Shown here one piece after another: positions 8,315 through 16,730 of a DNA stretch of 64,000 nt. The DNA is from Akkermansia sp. Its GTDB lineage: Bacteria > Verrucomicrobiota > Verrucomicrobiia > Verrucomicrobiales > Akkermansiaceae. The stretch is from assembly GCA_017558555.1 (NCBI GenBank), contig JAFYUJ010000009.1:62001-126000 (forward strand), written 5' to 3'. The notes under the pieces were generated by a model, which was not told the DNA's origin, made no database searches, and saw only the letters and a list, made by a program, of their open reading frames with translations. Every line of letters starts with the position of its first letter. Within the stretch, counting starts at the first letter, position 1. Made by a program: the position numbers and the translations under genes.

Positions 8315-9163
8315 TTACGCGCCGAGGAACAGGCGAACAGACTCCAACTGCTCCCAGCCCTTGGCGCGCCCCACTTCATAGGCAGCCAGCAAACGCGCCG
8401 GGTTCTTCTCTACCCGGCTTGCAGGCAGCGGGGCATCCGGGCGAATGACCAAAATCTCCCCGGATTTCTCTTTCTCCTCAATATACCGCAAAGCGGCATT
8501 GTACGCCAGGTGCCGCTCTTCCATTGCTTTCACCAGCTGCGGATATTTGCGATACATGATGCGTATGAGGAACAAAAGGCCATTCTCCTTCTTCTCATAC
8601 ATCGGAGGCTGCGTCAAAATAACCACATTGCGGTTGTAACCCAGGGATTCAAAAAACGGCAAGGGAATCGAATCAGAAATACCGCCATCCAACATTTTAC
8701 GCCCATCGATTTCCACCATCTGAGAAACGACCGGCATGGAAGACGATGCACGTATCCACTCAAACCCGTGGTCATCCCAACCAAGATAGCGGTGGTACAC
8801 AGGCTTGCCCGTCTCTACATCCGTACAAACCAGGTAAAAAGGCATAGGGTTGGCACTATATGCCTCAAAATCAAACGGATCATGCTTGAGAGGCACCTCA
8901 TCATACGCAAAATCGCGACTGAAAATGTTGCCGTCCCTCAGCAAGCAGCGCAACCCGCTGTATCGGGAATCGCGACAGAAACGTACATTGTAACGAATAG
9001 CCCGCCCAATCTGCCCGGATTTATAGTTCACGCCAAAAGCAGCCCCGGCAGACACCCCGATGGTCCCATCGAAGCGAATTCCTTCTTCCATGAACACATC
9101 GAGAATACCGGCGGTGAACATGCCTCGCATGGCACCGCCCTCCAGTATCAACCCGGTTTTCAT
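8315..9163 (-). CDS. Patatin-like phospholipase
   Basis: This 282-residue serine hydrolase carries the patatin features: the oxyanion loop GGAMRG near the N-terminus, nucleophile S38 in GVSAG, and catalytic D159 in DGG. It resembles the YjjU subgroup, and the substrate is probably a membrane lipid. It starts 20 bp after lepA on the same strand, so it is likely co-transcribed with lepA, and it converges on rseP with a 9-bp gap. Confidence 0.87.
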   Translation of the reverse strand: MKTGLILEGGAMRGMFTAGILDVFMEEGIRFDGTIGVSAGAAFGVNYKSGQIGRAIRYNVRFCRDSRYSGLRCLLRDGNIFSRDFAYDEVPLKHDPFDFEAYSANPMPFYLVCTDVETGKPVYHRYLGWDDHGFEWIRASSSMPVVSQMVEIDGRKMLDGGISDSIPLPFFESLGYNRNVVILTQPPMYEKKENGLLFLIRIMYRKYPQLVKAMEERHLAYNAALRYIEEKEKSGEILVIRPDAPLPASRVEKNPARLLAAYEVGRAKGWEQLESVRLFLGA

Positions 9164-9183
9164 GAAATGGCGTTGGCGGGGAA

Positions 9184-10989
9184 TTAATCGCCGGTCTTCA
9201 GCACGTTGATGAATGCCTCCTGCGGGATATTCACACGGCCGATGGACTTCATGCGCTTCTTACCTTCCTTCTGCTTTTCAAGCAGCTTACGCTTACGCGT
9301 CACGTCACCGCCGTAGCACTTGGCCGTCACATTCTTGCGCATGGCAGAAATACTTTCGCGAGCGATAATCTTGCCACCGATGCAAGCCTGAATAGCCACG
9401 GTAAAGAGCTGTCTTGGTATCACATCCTTGAGCTTGAGGGCAATTTCGCGTCCCTGTGCCTCTGCACGCTCGCGGTGTACAATCATGGAGAAAGCATCCA
9501 CCGGTTCACCGGCAATCATCATATCCATCTTCACAAGCTTGGCAGCCTGATAGCCATCGTACTCATAGTCCATGGAACCATAACCACGGGTTGTTGATTT
9601 CAGCTTATCGTTGAAATCAACCAGGATTTCAGCCATGGGAATGCGGCAGGTCAGCATCACGCGGGTATCATCAATCGTCTCCGTGTGAACCACCTCGCCA
9701 CGCTTCTCCATCACAATACGCATGATATCGCCAATGTAATCAGCAGGAATCATGACGAACACCTTGACAATAGGCTCACGGATTTCCTGGATTTCCTGCG
9801 GATCCGGCAAAATGCTGGGATTATCCACCAGAAGCTCCGTGCCATCAGTTTTGGTGACCTCATAAATCACGGAAGGATAGGTGGAAATCACGTCCATATT
9901 GAACTCGCGGCGCAAGCGTTCCTGAATGATTTCCATGTGAAGCAATCCAAGGAAACCGCAGCGGAAGCCAAAGCCCAGAGCCACCGAACTTTCGCCCATG
10001 TAGGTGAAGGCGGCATCGTTGATTTGCAGCTTGGCCATGGCGGCCTTCAGGGCTTCGTAGTCCGAAGAATCCACAGGGTAAATACCGGAGAACACCATGG
10101 GGCGAATCTCCTTGAAGCCGGGCAAGGGCTCGGGGCAAGGATTCTGCATGTTGGTGTAGGTATCACCAATCTTCACATCGGCAGCACTCTTCATGTTGGC
10201 AATGATGTAGCCTACATCACCCGTTTCCAACTTATCAGTAGCCTGCATCTTGGGCGTGAAAATACCCACTTCCTTCACTTCGTACGTCTCATCAGAAGCA
10301 AAAAGCTTCACTTTCATACCACGGGAAACGGAACCACTGACCAAGCGTACATAAGACACCACGCCGCGGTAAGCATCGTACACAGAGTCGAACACAAGCG
10401 CACGCAGCAGTTCATCCTCAGGCTGTTTGGGTGCGGGCACACGCTGAACAATAGCTTCCAATACCTCTTCAATACCAATACCTGCCTTGGCAGAGCAAAG
10501 AATAGCCTCTTCATGGGGGATGCAAACAACATCTTCCAACTGTTTGTACACCTTGGGCAAGTTGGCACTGGGAAGGTCAATCTTATTGACCACGGGGATG
10601 ATTTCCAACTGCTGGTCCAGCGCCAGGTGCATATTGGCAAGCGTCTGAGCTTCTACACCCTGTGCTGCATCCACAATCAGGACGGCACCATCACAAGCAG
10701 CCAGGGAGCGAGACACTTCATACGAAAAGTCCACGTGACCGGGAGTATCAAGCAGATTCAGCTCATACACATTACCATCCTGCGCCTTGTAGCGCATCGT
10801 CACCGGGTGAGATTTGATGGTAATCCCCTTCTCTCGCTCCAAATCCATGGCATCGAGCAGCTGGTCCTGCTTCTCGCGCTCTCCAATGGTATTGGTATAT
10901 TCCAGCAAACGGTCAGACAACGTCGTCTTGCCGTGGTCAATATGTGCGATAATGGAAAAATTTCTCTTGAACTTGATGTCCGTAGCCAT
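9184..10989 (-). CDS. lepA: Elongation factor 4 (LepA)
   Basis: This 601-residue translational GTPase back-translocates stalled ribosomes. The G1 motif AHIDHGKTT is near the N-terminus, with DTPGHVDF and NKIDLP following. The C-terminal LepA-specific domain includes VDFNDKLKSTTRGYGSMDYE. I chose the ATG at 10989: the promoter's -10 box lies between it and the upstream ATG at 11019, and the family normally starts just before the KRNFSIIAH stretch. Confidence 0.96.
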   Translation of the reverse strand: MATDIKFKRNFSIIAHIDHGKTTLSDRLLEYTNTIGEREKQDQLLDAMDLEREKGITIKSHPVTMRYKAQDGNVYELNLLDTPGHVDFSYEVSRSLAACDGAVLIVDAAQGVEAQTLANMHLALDQQLEIIPVVNKIDLPSANLPKVYKQLEDVVCIPHEEAILCSAKAGIGIEEVLEAIVQRVPAPKQPEDELLRALVFDSVYDAYRGVVSYVRLVSGSVSRGMKVKLFASDETYEVKEVGIFTPKMQATDKLETGDVGYIIANMKSAADVKIGDTYTNMQNPCPEPLPGFKEIRPMVFSGIYPVDSSDYEALKAAMAKLQINDAAFTYMGESSVALGFGFRCGFLGLLHMEIIQERLRREFNMDVISTYPSVIYEVTKTDGTELLVDNPSILPDPQEIQEIREPIVKVFVMIPADYIGDIMRIVMEKRGEVVHTETIDDTRVMLTCRIPMAEILVDFNDKLKSTTRGYGSMDYEYDGYQAAKLVKMDMMIAGEPVDAFSMIVHRERAEAQGREIALKLKDVIPRQLFTVAIQACIGGKIIARESISAMRKNVTAKCYGGDVTRKRKLLEKQKEGKKRMKSIGRVNIPQEAFINVLKTGD

Positions 10990-10997
10990 GCGCGAGG

Positions 10998-11026
10998 AGG
11001 ATACGCCATCAATCAACATAAGTCAA
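10998..11026 (-). promoter_or_regulatory. Sigma70-type promoter of lepA
   Basis: Minus strand: TTGACT (11021-11026), 17-bp spacer, TATCCT (10998-11003). The -10 ends 8 nt before the ATG at 10989, which suggests a leaderless transcript. Confidence 0.55.
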
Positions 11027-11134
11027 GCTAAATCCAGCACTCTACACACTATACTTCGTCATTATGATACTTATTTCTTGCATAAGGATAGAGAATGTGA
11101 TTTACTTCCGACACGCCACTTTAGTTACTGAAAC

Positions 11135-11632
11135 ATGAAGTCATACACCATTTTCCAGAAGTCGGATGACGAAACCGTCAATAATTTCCTTGATTGGATG
11201 CGCAACCAGGAGCGCGGCGTGTACCGTGCTGCCCTGCGCGAGCTGAGCGCCCTCAAAAAACTGCGCCCTCAGTTCATGCAGCAAAAGCCTGTTGAGGAAC
11301 AGTACTCGTGGCTCAAGAAAATGCTGGCCTGGAAGCCCGCTGAAACCATCGCTGACCACTTGCTGCAGGTGTGGCTCATCCGCAAGCATGAAGGGATGCT
11401 CATCAGCTTCATTGAGAAGCTCGGTATTGCACACAACGGCCACGGTGTTGTGGACGTACTTCCCGAAACGCTTGACACGGAGGTACTCAAGAGCGCTGTA
11501 GACTCTCTGTTTGAGAACTACCCCGCCGGTGCCGTATCTCTGTACCTGCACATGTTCCAGAACCAGACCGAGGAAGGTTGGCCCGAACTGCAGGAGATTC
11601 TGGACAACGACCCCCGCGTCACGATTCGTTAA
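11135..11632 (+). CDS. Conserved-looking hypothetical protein
   Basis: I do not recognise this 165-residue protein. It is soluble, mostly helical by composition, with no signal peptide or membrane segment. Charged and aromatic residues cluster in the first half (FLDWMRNQERGVYRAALREL, then KKLRPQFM), followed by an HNGHG turn and an acidic C-terminus. It precedes tadA by 12 bp on the same strand and may share its transcript. It lies divergently from lepA across a 145-bp gap. A weak -10 (TAGTTA at 11122) sits 7 nt before the ATG. Confidence 0.7.
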   Translation: MKSYTIFQKSDDETVNNFLDWMRNQERGVYRAALRELSALKKLRPQFMQQKPVEEQYSWLKKMLAWKPAETIADHLLQVWLIRKHEGMLISFIEKLGIAHNGHGVVDVLPETLDTEVLKSAVDSLFENYPAGAVSLYLHMFQNQTEEGWPELQEILDNDPRVTIR

Positions 11633-11644
11633 ACTTCATTCGGT

Positions 11645-12163
11645 TTGTCTGAGGACGAACAATTTATGCTGCTGGCCATGCGCGAGGCTGAAAAAGCCCG
11701 CGCGGTCGGCGAAGTACCCTGCGGGTGTGTCATCGTCAAAGATGGCCGAGTCATCGCCCGCGGATGGAACCAGGTAGAAACCCTCAAGGATGCTACGGCG
11801 CATGCAGAAATGCTTGCGCTTACTGCGGCAGAAGCCGCCGTGGGAGATTGGCGTCTTGAGGGTTGCACTGTTTACGTCACCAAAGAGCCCTGCCCCATGT
11901 GCGCCGGTGCCATGGTACATTGTCGCCCCAGCCGGGTGGTGTTCGGTATACCTGATGCCAAAGGCGGAGCCTGCGGTGGCTGGATAAACTTGTTGGATTC
12001 GAATCCTCCGCTCAATCACAAATGTGAGACAGTCGGCGGGGTATTGGGAAATGAATGTCTGGAGCAATTTCAGAGTTTCTTCCGCGAAGCCCGTGCTGCG
12101 GCCAAGCAGCGCAAACAACAGCTGAGAGAACAAGCGCAACAACAACATGATTCCGAACATTGA
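11645..12163 (+). CDS. tadA: tRNA adenosine(34) deaminase TadA
   Basis: This 172-residue zinc-dependent deaminase converts A34 to inosine in tRNA-Arg. Zinc and catalysis come from H53-A-E55 (HAEM) and C83/C86 in PCPMCAGA. I kept the TTG at 11645 because the following residues (SEDEQFMLLAMREAEKA) match the normal TadA N-terminus; the next ATG would cut into it. The C-terminus has a Gln/Arg-rich tail. The gene overlaps ybeY by 17 bp. Confidence 0.92.
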   Translation: MSEDEQFMLLAMREAEKARAVGEVPCGCVIVKDGRVIARGWNQVETLKDATAHAEMLALTAAEAAVGDWRLEGCTVYVTKEPCPMCAGAMVHCRPSRVVFGIPDAKGGACGGWINLLDSNPPLNHKCETVGGVLGNECLEQFQSFFREARAAAKQRKQQLREQAQQQHDSEH

Positions 12164-12599
12164 AATCTACCTCAATACGGAAAGCTCATGGGTGACAGAG
12201 GCTTGGCTGGAAGCCTGCCGGAATACCCTGCAACAAATGCTTCCCCAGCTTTTGCAAGCCCCCAAGGGCCCGGATCATGTCCTGTCTGAGCTGGACATGG
12301 TAGAGATATCCGTGGTAGACGATGAGACGATAGCCGACATCCACGGGAAGTTTCTGGATGACCCGACGCCGACAGATGCCATCACTTTCACCTATGGAGA
12401 AATCATTGTCAGCTGCGATACGGCTGAAAGCTATGCCCGCCAGCACGATTTGAATCGCGAAGAAGAACTCTTCCGCTACATGGTACATGGGCTCACACAC
12501 TTACATGGCTATCTGGATTACCAACCGGAAGACCGAGAAGCTCTCTTCGCGGTGCAAGAGCCCTTGGTGAAGCAATACTTCCCGATGATTGCTCATTAA
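12147..12599 (+). CDS. ybeY: Endoribonuclease YbeY
   Basis: This 150-residue metalloenzyme acts in 16S rRNA maturation and ribosome quality control. The zinc motif reads H114-x3-H118-x-HGYLD124. The third ligand is Asp instead of His, a variant I recall from other phyla, so it is not a sign of inactivity. The upstream DPTPTDAITF segment is also typical. It is coupled to tadA by a 17-bp overlap. Confidence 0.88.
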   Translation: MIPNIEIYLNTESSWVTEAWLEACRNTLQQMLPQLLQAPKGPDHVLSELDMVEISVVDDETIADIHGKFLDDPTPTDAITFTYGEIIVSCDTAESYARQHDLNREEELFRYMVHGLTHLHGYLDYQPEDREALFAVQEPLVKQYFPMIAH

Positions 12600-12636
12600 A
12601 AGGAAGAGTGCCACACATGCGGGGCTGCAAATGCTC

Positions 12637-12665
12637 TTGAAAAACACTTAACAATCTGATAAGAA
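12637..12665 (+). promoter_or_regulatory. Sigma70-type promoter of rpoN
   Basis: TTGAAA (12637-12642), 17-bp spacer, TAAGAA (12660-12665). The -10 ends 7 nt before the GTG start at 12673. Confidence 0.5.
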
Positions 12666-12672
12666 AAGGCTC

Positions 12673-13986
12673 GTGAGTTACCCCGGGATGGAACAGGGTA
12701 TGAAGCAAAACATGGTGGCCGGAGCGACCATGCAACTCTTCATGCGCACGCTACAGGCCGGCAATATGGAACTCTCACAGCAAGTCCAACAAGCTGTTGC
12801 TGCCAATCCGGCGCTGGAAGAACTCCCCCCTCTCCGCGATGCGGAAACAGAATCCGCCCCCGACCACGAAGCGACGCGGAGACATGCGGCTTTCATGAAC
12901 GCCATCGCAGAAGAACAAACGCTGCAAGAACATCTGGAGCAACAAATCCGCACAAGTGATTTGCCCAAAGATATCAAAAGCATTTGTCTGCTGTTGATTA
13001 ACAACCTGGATGAACATGGGCGGTTCAGCATATCCCCCCACACACTTGCAGAAGAACAACAGATATCGCCTGAGCGACTGCGCCACGCACTCAAAGAAGT
13101 GCAAGAGCTGGAGCCTGCCGGTGTGGGCGCTACCTGCTTGCAAGAGAGCCTCATCATCCAGCTGCGCCGAGCCGGAGAGAGCAAAAGCCTGGCCATGAAA
13201 CTGTTGCAAGAGCATTGGCAGGAACTCATCAACCACCGATACGAAGCCGCAGCCCGAACAATCGGCACCGATACCCATCTTGTCCAGATGGCAGCCAGAC
13301 GCATTGCCAAGCTCAACCCCGACCCGGGAAGCGCCTATGCGCGAGTAGAGCAAAACATCATCACCCCGGACATCATTGTAACTTGCAATGATGGTGAACC
13401 GGACGTCCAACTTACGGGAGAAGGAATCCCGAGGCTGGCCTTGTCTGCGGATTATCGCAACATGATGGCCGAGCACGCAGAAAAACCCGAATTGAGGCAA
13501 TACCTCTCCCGCTGCTTCCGAGAGGGTCGCGAACTCATACGCGCAATCGATCAACGCCAGCAAACCATCCTTTCCGTTGCTCGTGCCATTGTCTCCCGCC
13601 AACGCGAATTCTTCTTCCACGGCACCCGCGCCATGCAGCCTCTGCGCATGGAAGATATAGCGGATGATACCGGGTTGCACGTCTCCACCATCTCCCGCGC
13701 GGTCAATGGCAAATACCTCCGCTGTGAATTCGGCGTGTGGGAATTGCGACAATTCTTCACTACTGCTATCCACGGCAAACAAGAAGACCAGGCAGACCTC
13801 TCCGCCAAAGCGGTTCAGGCACGCATCCGCCAACTTATTGACGAAGAATCCCCCTCTTCCCCTCTCTCCGATGCTGATATCGCTGCCACCCTGGCTGATG
13901 AAGACATTATCATTGCTCGTCGCACCGTGGCCAAATACAGAGAAGCCCTGCGCATTCTGCCCGCCCATTTGCGCCGCAACGCATGA
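12673..13986 (+). CDS. rpoN: RNA polymerase sigma-54 factor
   Basis: This 437-residue alternative sigma factor needs an AAA+ activator to open -24/-12 promoters. Region I is recognisable (MQLFMRTLQAGNMELSQQ) but less Gln/Leu-rich than usual. The core-binding domain spans roughly 85-250. The DNA-binding HTH includes HVSTISRAVNGKY, and the RpoN box is ARRTVAKYRE near the C-terminus. The GTG at 12673 fits the promoter; an ATG five codons later is an alternative. No sigma-54 activator is visible in this window. Confidence 0.92.
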   Translation: MSYPGMEQGMKQNMVAGATMQLFMRTLQAGNMELSQQVQQAVAANPALEELPPLRDAETESAPDHEATRRHAAFMNAIAEEQTLQEHLEQQIRTSDLPKDIKSICLLLINNLDEHGRFSISPHTLAEEQQISPERLRHALKEVQELEPAGVGATCLQESLIIQLRRAGESKSLAMKLLQEHWQELINHRYEAAARTIGTDTHLVQMAARRIAKLNPDPGSAYARVEQNIITPDIIVTCNDGEPDVQLTGEGIPRLALSADYRNMMAEHAEKPELRQYLSRCFREGRELIRAIDQRQQTILSVARAIVSRQREFFFHGTRAMQPLRMEDIADDTGLHVSTISRAVNGKYLRCEFGVWELRQFFTTAIHGKQEDQADLSAKAVQARIRQLIDEESPSSPLSDADIAATLADEDIIIARRTVAKYREALRILPAHLRRNA

Positions 13987-14045
13987 CATTTCACTCTTTT
14001 TTTGTCTCTTTTCTGCAATTTATACCTATTTTGTAGAGTTTTCTC

Positions 14046-14074
14046 TTGCAAACGTCGTGCAAAATTGATATAAG
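14046..14074 (+). promoter_or_regulatory. Promoter of ankyrin gene, with Shine-Dalgarno leader
   Basis: TTGCAA (14046-14051), 17-bp spacer, TATAAG (14069-14074). A 42-nt gap before the ATG contains AGAAAGGAAG, a clear ribosome-binding site. This gene is a leadered contrast to its neighbours. Confidence 0.6.
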
Positions 14075-14116
14075 GGGCTCAGAAACCAACAACAATACCC
14101 AGAAAGGAAGACCGCT

Positions 14117-14575
14117 ATGAAGAAAGAAATAATCATCACCGCTGCGCTGGCATGCTTAGCAGCCAGCCCGAATGTGTACGCCGATAGCTATGCCGAGCGC
14201 ATCTGCAAAGACATCGTATCAGCCGCCACTCGAGGTGAAGCAGCTTTGCAACATCTCGTATCCGCCGGGCACGACATCAACATGGCAGATGAAGACGGGG
14301 AAACACCGCTCATGCGCGCTGCCAGCAAGGGCAACCTGAGTGCTGTCAACACGCTGCTCAAAGCCGGAGCAGATGTCAATGCCCGTGATGAAGACGGCCA
14401 GACAGCCCTGATGGAAGCAGCAGATGAAGGATACAACGCCGTCGTTTCGAGCCTGATTTCAGCCGGGGCAGATGTGAACGCCAAAGACCACGATGGCGAA
14501 ACTGCCCTGATGAAAGCACGAGAAGAGCGCCGCACAAAGACAGTTGAGCTCCTGATTCAAGCCGGGGCAAGATGA
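14117..14575 (+). CDS. Exported ankyrin-repeat protein
   Basis: This 152-residue protein has a signal peptide (about residues 1-22, ending YADS), so it is likely periplasmic. Three ankyrin repeats follow, with the consensus DGETPLMRAA/DGQTALMEAA/DGETALMKA and the inter-repeat AGADVNA. Ankyrin repeats bind proteins, and the partner is unknown. It lies 47 bp upstream of the metal ABC transporter operon, which has its own promoter. Confidence 0.85.
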   Translation: MKKEIIITAALACLAASPNVYADSYAERICKDIVSAATRGEAALQHLVSAGHDINMADEDGETPLMRAASKGNLSAVNTLLKAGADVNARDEDGQTALMEAADEGYNAVVSSLISAGADVNAKDHDGETALMKAREERRTKTVELLIQAGAR

Positions 14576-14587
14576 CCATTTGCAGCA

Positions 14588-14616
14588 TTGACTCCCGCCA
14601 CCCCGACATGTAAAAT
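14588..14616 (+). promoter_or_regulatory. Sigma70-type promoter of metal ABC operon
   Basis: TTGACT (14588-14593), 17-bp spacer, TAAAAT (14611-14616). The -10 ends 6 nt before the ATG at 14623. I see no Zur, Fur or MntR-type palindrome overlapping it. Confidence 0.65.
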
Positions 14617-14622
14617 GCACCC

Positions 14623-15510
14623 ATGAGAAAGATTCTTATCCTCTGCCTTTTGTTCATGTTCGGGGTAATTGCGCAAGCTGCACCCGTGAAAGTGGCAAGT
14701 CTGCATCCGCTGCTCAGCGAAATGGCAACCCACATTGGCGGGGATAAAATCAAAGTGGTGAATCTTTTTCCACAAAACGGGGATTTACACGGATTCACCC
14801 CCACAAGCGGAGAAATTTCAGCAGCCGTAGGTGCCAGGCTCCTGCTTGCTTGTGGCAAAGGCATCGAGCCTTATCTGGGGGATTTGAGGCAATCTCTCTC
14901 GACCAAGACGCGATTTGTTGAACTGGGCGCAGATGTACCGGACGTCATGGTACCGGGTGGCAACCATGCAGATCCCCATTGGTGGAACAGCCCGGAAAAC
15001 ATGAAGCGCGCATCTCGCACATTGACTCAGGCTCTTTGCGAAGCAGACCCTGCCAACAAGGCAACCTACGAGAGCAACCAGAAAAAATACGCCGATGAAA
15101 TGGACCGCATGGTACGCATGGGTCGATACATTATGCGGCGCATCCCGCAAGAGCAACGCGTGCTGGTGACTGCACATGCCGCCATGTGCCACTTCTGCAA
15201 AACATTCAACTTCACCCCCATACCGGTGCATGGTATAGCCAAGGAAAGCGAGGGCGACACCGCATCGTTGGCGCAGCTCATCAGCACCTTGCGAGAAAAG
15301 AAAATCAAATGTATTTTCACCGAGGTGAATGCCTCCCCCAAAGCGCTGGAAAACATAGCGCGTGAACTGGGTATCGAATCCAAGCCCCTGGTGATGGATG
15401 GAATCTATCCCCGCATGGATAGCTACGAGAAGATTTTCTTGTTCAACACGGGCATCATCGCCGCCGGGTTGGCACCTGCCAAGCCCAAGAAAGCAGATAA
15501 AGCCCAGTAA
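14623..15510 (+). CDS. Zn/Mn-type ABC transporter substrate-binding protein
   Basis: This 295-residue periplasmic cluster A-I binding protein (TroA/ZnuA family) has a signal peptide at residues 1-19. Likely metal ligands are the His in GDLHGFTP, the His in DPHWWNSPENM, the His in TAHAAMCHF and an acidic residue near FTEVNASP. The His-rich loop of ZnuA is absent, so zinc versus manganese cannot be decided. The C-terminus ends in a Lys-rich tail. It is the first gene of a four-gene unit with the hypothetical at 15514, the ATPase and the permease. Confidence 0.87.
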   Translation: MRKILILCLLFMFGVIAQAAPVKVASLHPLLSEMATHIGGDKIKVVNLFPQNGDLHGFTPTSGEISAAVGARLLLACGKGIEPYLGDLRQSLSTKTRFVELGADVPDVMVPGGNHADPHWWNSPENMKRASRTLTQALCEADPANKATYESNQKKYADEMDRMVRMGRYIMRRIPQEQRVLVTAHAAMCHFCKTFNFTPIPVHGIAKESEGDTASLAQLISTLREKKIKCIFTEVNASPKALENIARELGIESKPLVMDGIYPRMDSYEKIFLFNTGIIAAGLAPAKPKKADKAQ

Positions 15511-15513
15511 TTC

Positions 15514-15954
15514 ATGAGTCCGCGTGTTCGTTTTCTGTTCACTCTGATGGGGGTACTGCTCGCCGGGTTCCCCCTGCTGTGGCTTACGCTGCCCAGTGAA
15601 CACGAAGCAACCCCGGAAACAGCCCCCACTACAGAGGCAAACGCAAGCAAGCACACCCAAGCTTACCTGAATCTCCGTTTCACCGGCAAGCCCGAATCAA
15701 TTATCCTGCGATACGGGGACGATTGGCACGCAGAGTTTCCCACAGGCACCACCTCCCCCTGTGAAACCACCATCCGGCTGCCGGCAGAATTGACAGCATT
15801 GGACATCGAAGCAGAAATCCTCTGGGCACAGGATTCCCCCGAAAACGCAGTCACCCTCACCGTAGAACCCAACGGGCTGCCCACCAAGACCGACACGCAA
15901 TGGACCGGCCCTGATGGTAGCATGCTGCATACAATCTTCTCATTCTCATGGTAA
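15514..15954 (+). CDS. Membrane-anchored hypothetical in metal ABC operon
   Basis: I do not recognise this 146-residue protein. One N-terminal membrane segment (residues 6-27, FLFTLMGVLLAGFPLLWLTL) is followed by a Thr/Glu-rich linker. A C-terminal domain rich in beta-type sequence would be periplasmic. It starts 3 bp after the binding protein and overlaps the ATPase gene by 7 bp, so it is part of the transporter operon. It may be an accessory factor (inference). Confidence 0.75.
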   Translation: MSPRVRFLFTLMGVLLAGFPLLWLTLPSEHEATPETAPTTEANASKHTQAYLNLRFTGKPESIILRYGDDWHAEFPTGTTSPCETTIRLPAELTALDIEAEILWAQDSPENAVTLTVEPNGLPTKTDTQWTGPDGSMLHTIFSFSW

Positions 15955-16730
15955 CGGAGCACGATCACATTTGCTGGGGTGGCGGCATTCACCACCACGG
16001 CGGCCATGCCTTGAGCGTGAGCGGTCTGTATGTCCGTTACCGGGACGTGGAAGCCCTGCAGGACATATGTTTTTCCACACATTGTGGCCATACTGTCGCA
16101 CTCATGGGGCCCAATGGGGCCGGCAAATCCACCCTTATTCACGCCATGGCCGGGCTCATTCGCCCCCAAGCCGGCAGCATGCAGTGGAATGGGCAGGATT
16201 TGCGCCAAACACGTCATGAAATCGCTTTTGTTCCCCAGCGCAGTACGGTAAACTGGCAATTTCCCATCACCGTGCGTCACTTGGTAGAAATGGGAAGATA
16301 TCCTAACCTGGGCTTGTGGAAAAAGGCCTCAGAGCACGATCACCATATCGTCAGCAAAGCGCTGGAAACGCTCAAGCTCACAGATTTGCAGCATCGCCGC
16401 ATCAGTGAACTCTCCGGAGGACAACAGCAGCGCGCCTTTCTGGCACGAGCCTTGGCACAAGAGGCTCACATCCTCCTGCTGGATGAGCCCTTCACCGGCT
16501 TAGACGTGCCGGGCATGGAATCCCTGGGGAAGCAGCTGCGTGAATTGGCTGCGGAGGGGCGACTCATCATCGCCTCACACCACAACCTGAACAACGCCGC
16601 AGATTTGTTCGACCAAACGCTGCTGCTCAATAAAACAAGCATCGCTTTCGGTCCGACCCGGGATGTACTCACCGGAGAAAACATTTTCCGGGCTTTTGGC
16701 TTTCACCACACCCCCGGCATTCAGGCATGA
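15948..16730 (+). CDS. Metal ABC transporter ATP-binding protein with His-rich N-terminus
   Basis: This 260-residue ABC ATPase has Walker A GPNGAGKST, signature LSGGQQQR, Walker B ILLLDEPF and H-loop ASHH. The family is ZnuC/MntB-like. Before the ABC domain lie about 20 extra residues rich in His with one Cys (EHDHICWGGGIHHHGGH), a potential metal-binding sensor on the cytoplasmic subunit (inference). It overlaps the upstream hypothetical by 7 bp and the permease by 4 bp. Confidence 0.9.
   Translation: MVTEHDHICWGGGIHHHGGHALSVSGLYVRYRDVEALQDICFSTHCGHTVALMGPNGAGKSTLIHAMAGLIRPQAGSMQWNGQDLRQTRHEIAFVPQRSTVNWQFPITVRHLVEMGRYPNLGLWKKASEHDHHIVSKALETLKLTDLQHRRISELSGGQQQRAFLARALAQEAHILLLDEPFTGLDVPGMESLGKQLRELAAEGRLIIASHHNLNNAADLFDQTLLLNKTSIAFGPTRDVLTGENIFRAFGFHHTPGIQA

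Noticed and set aside
9685-11031. Long open frame on the plus strand, rich in His and Gln, opposite lepA
   Set aside because: It is fully antisense to an unmistakable lepA, and its composition is that expected of a mirrored coding strand. The same applies to long antisense frames opposite rpoN, aroG, the SGNH gene, lysS, argB and corA.
12486-12530. YbeY third zinc ligand His replaced by Asp
   Set aside because: A GYxD variant of the motif is found in other bacterial groups, so it is not evidence of loss of function.
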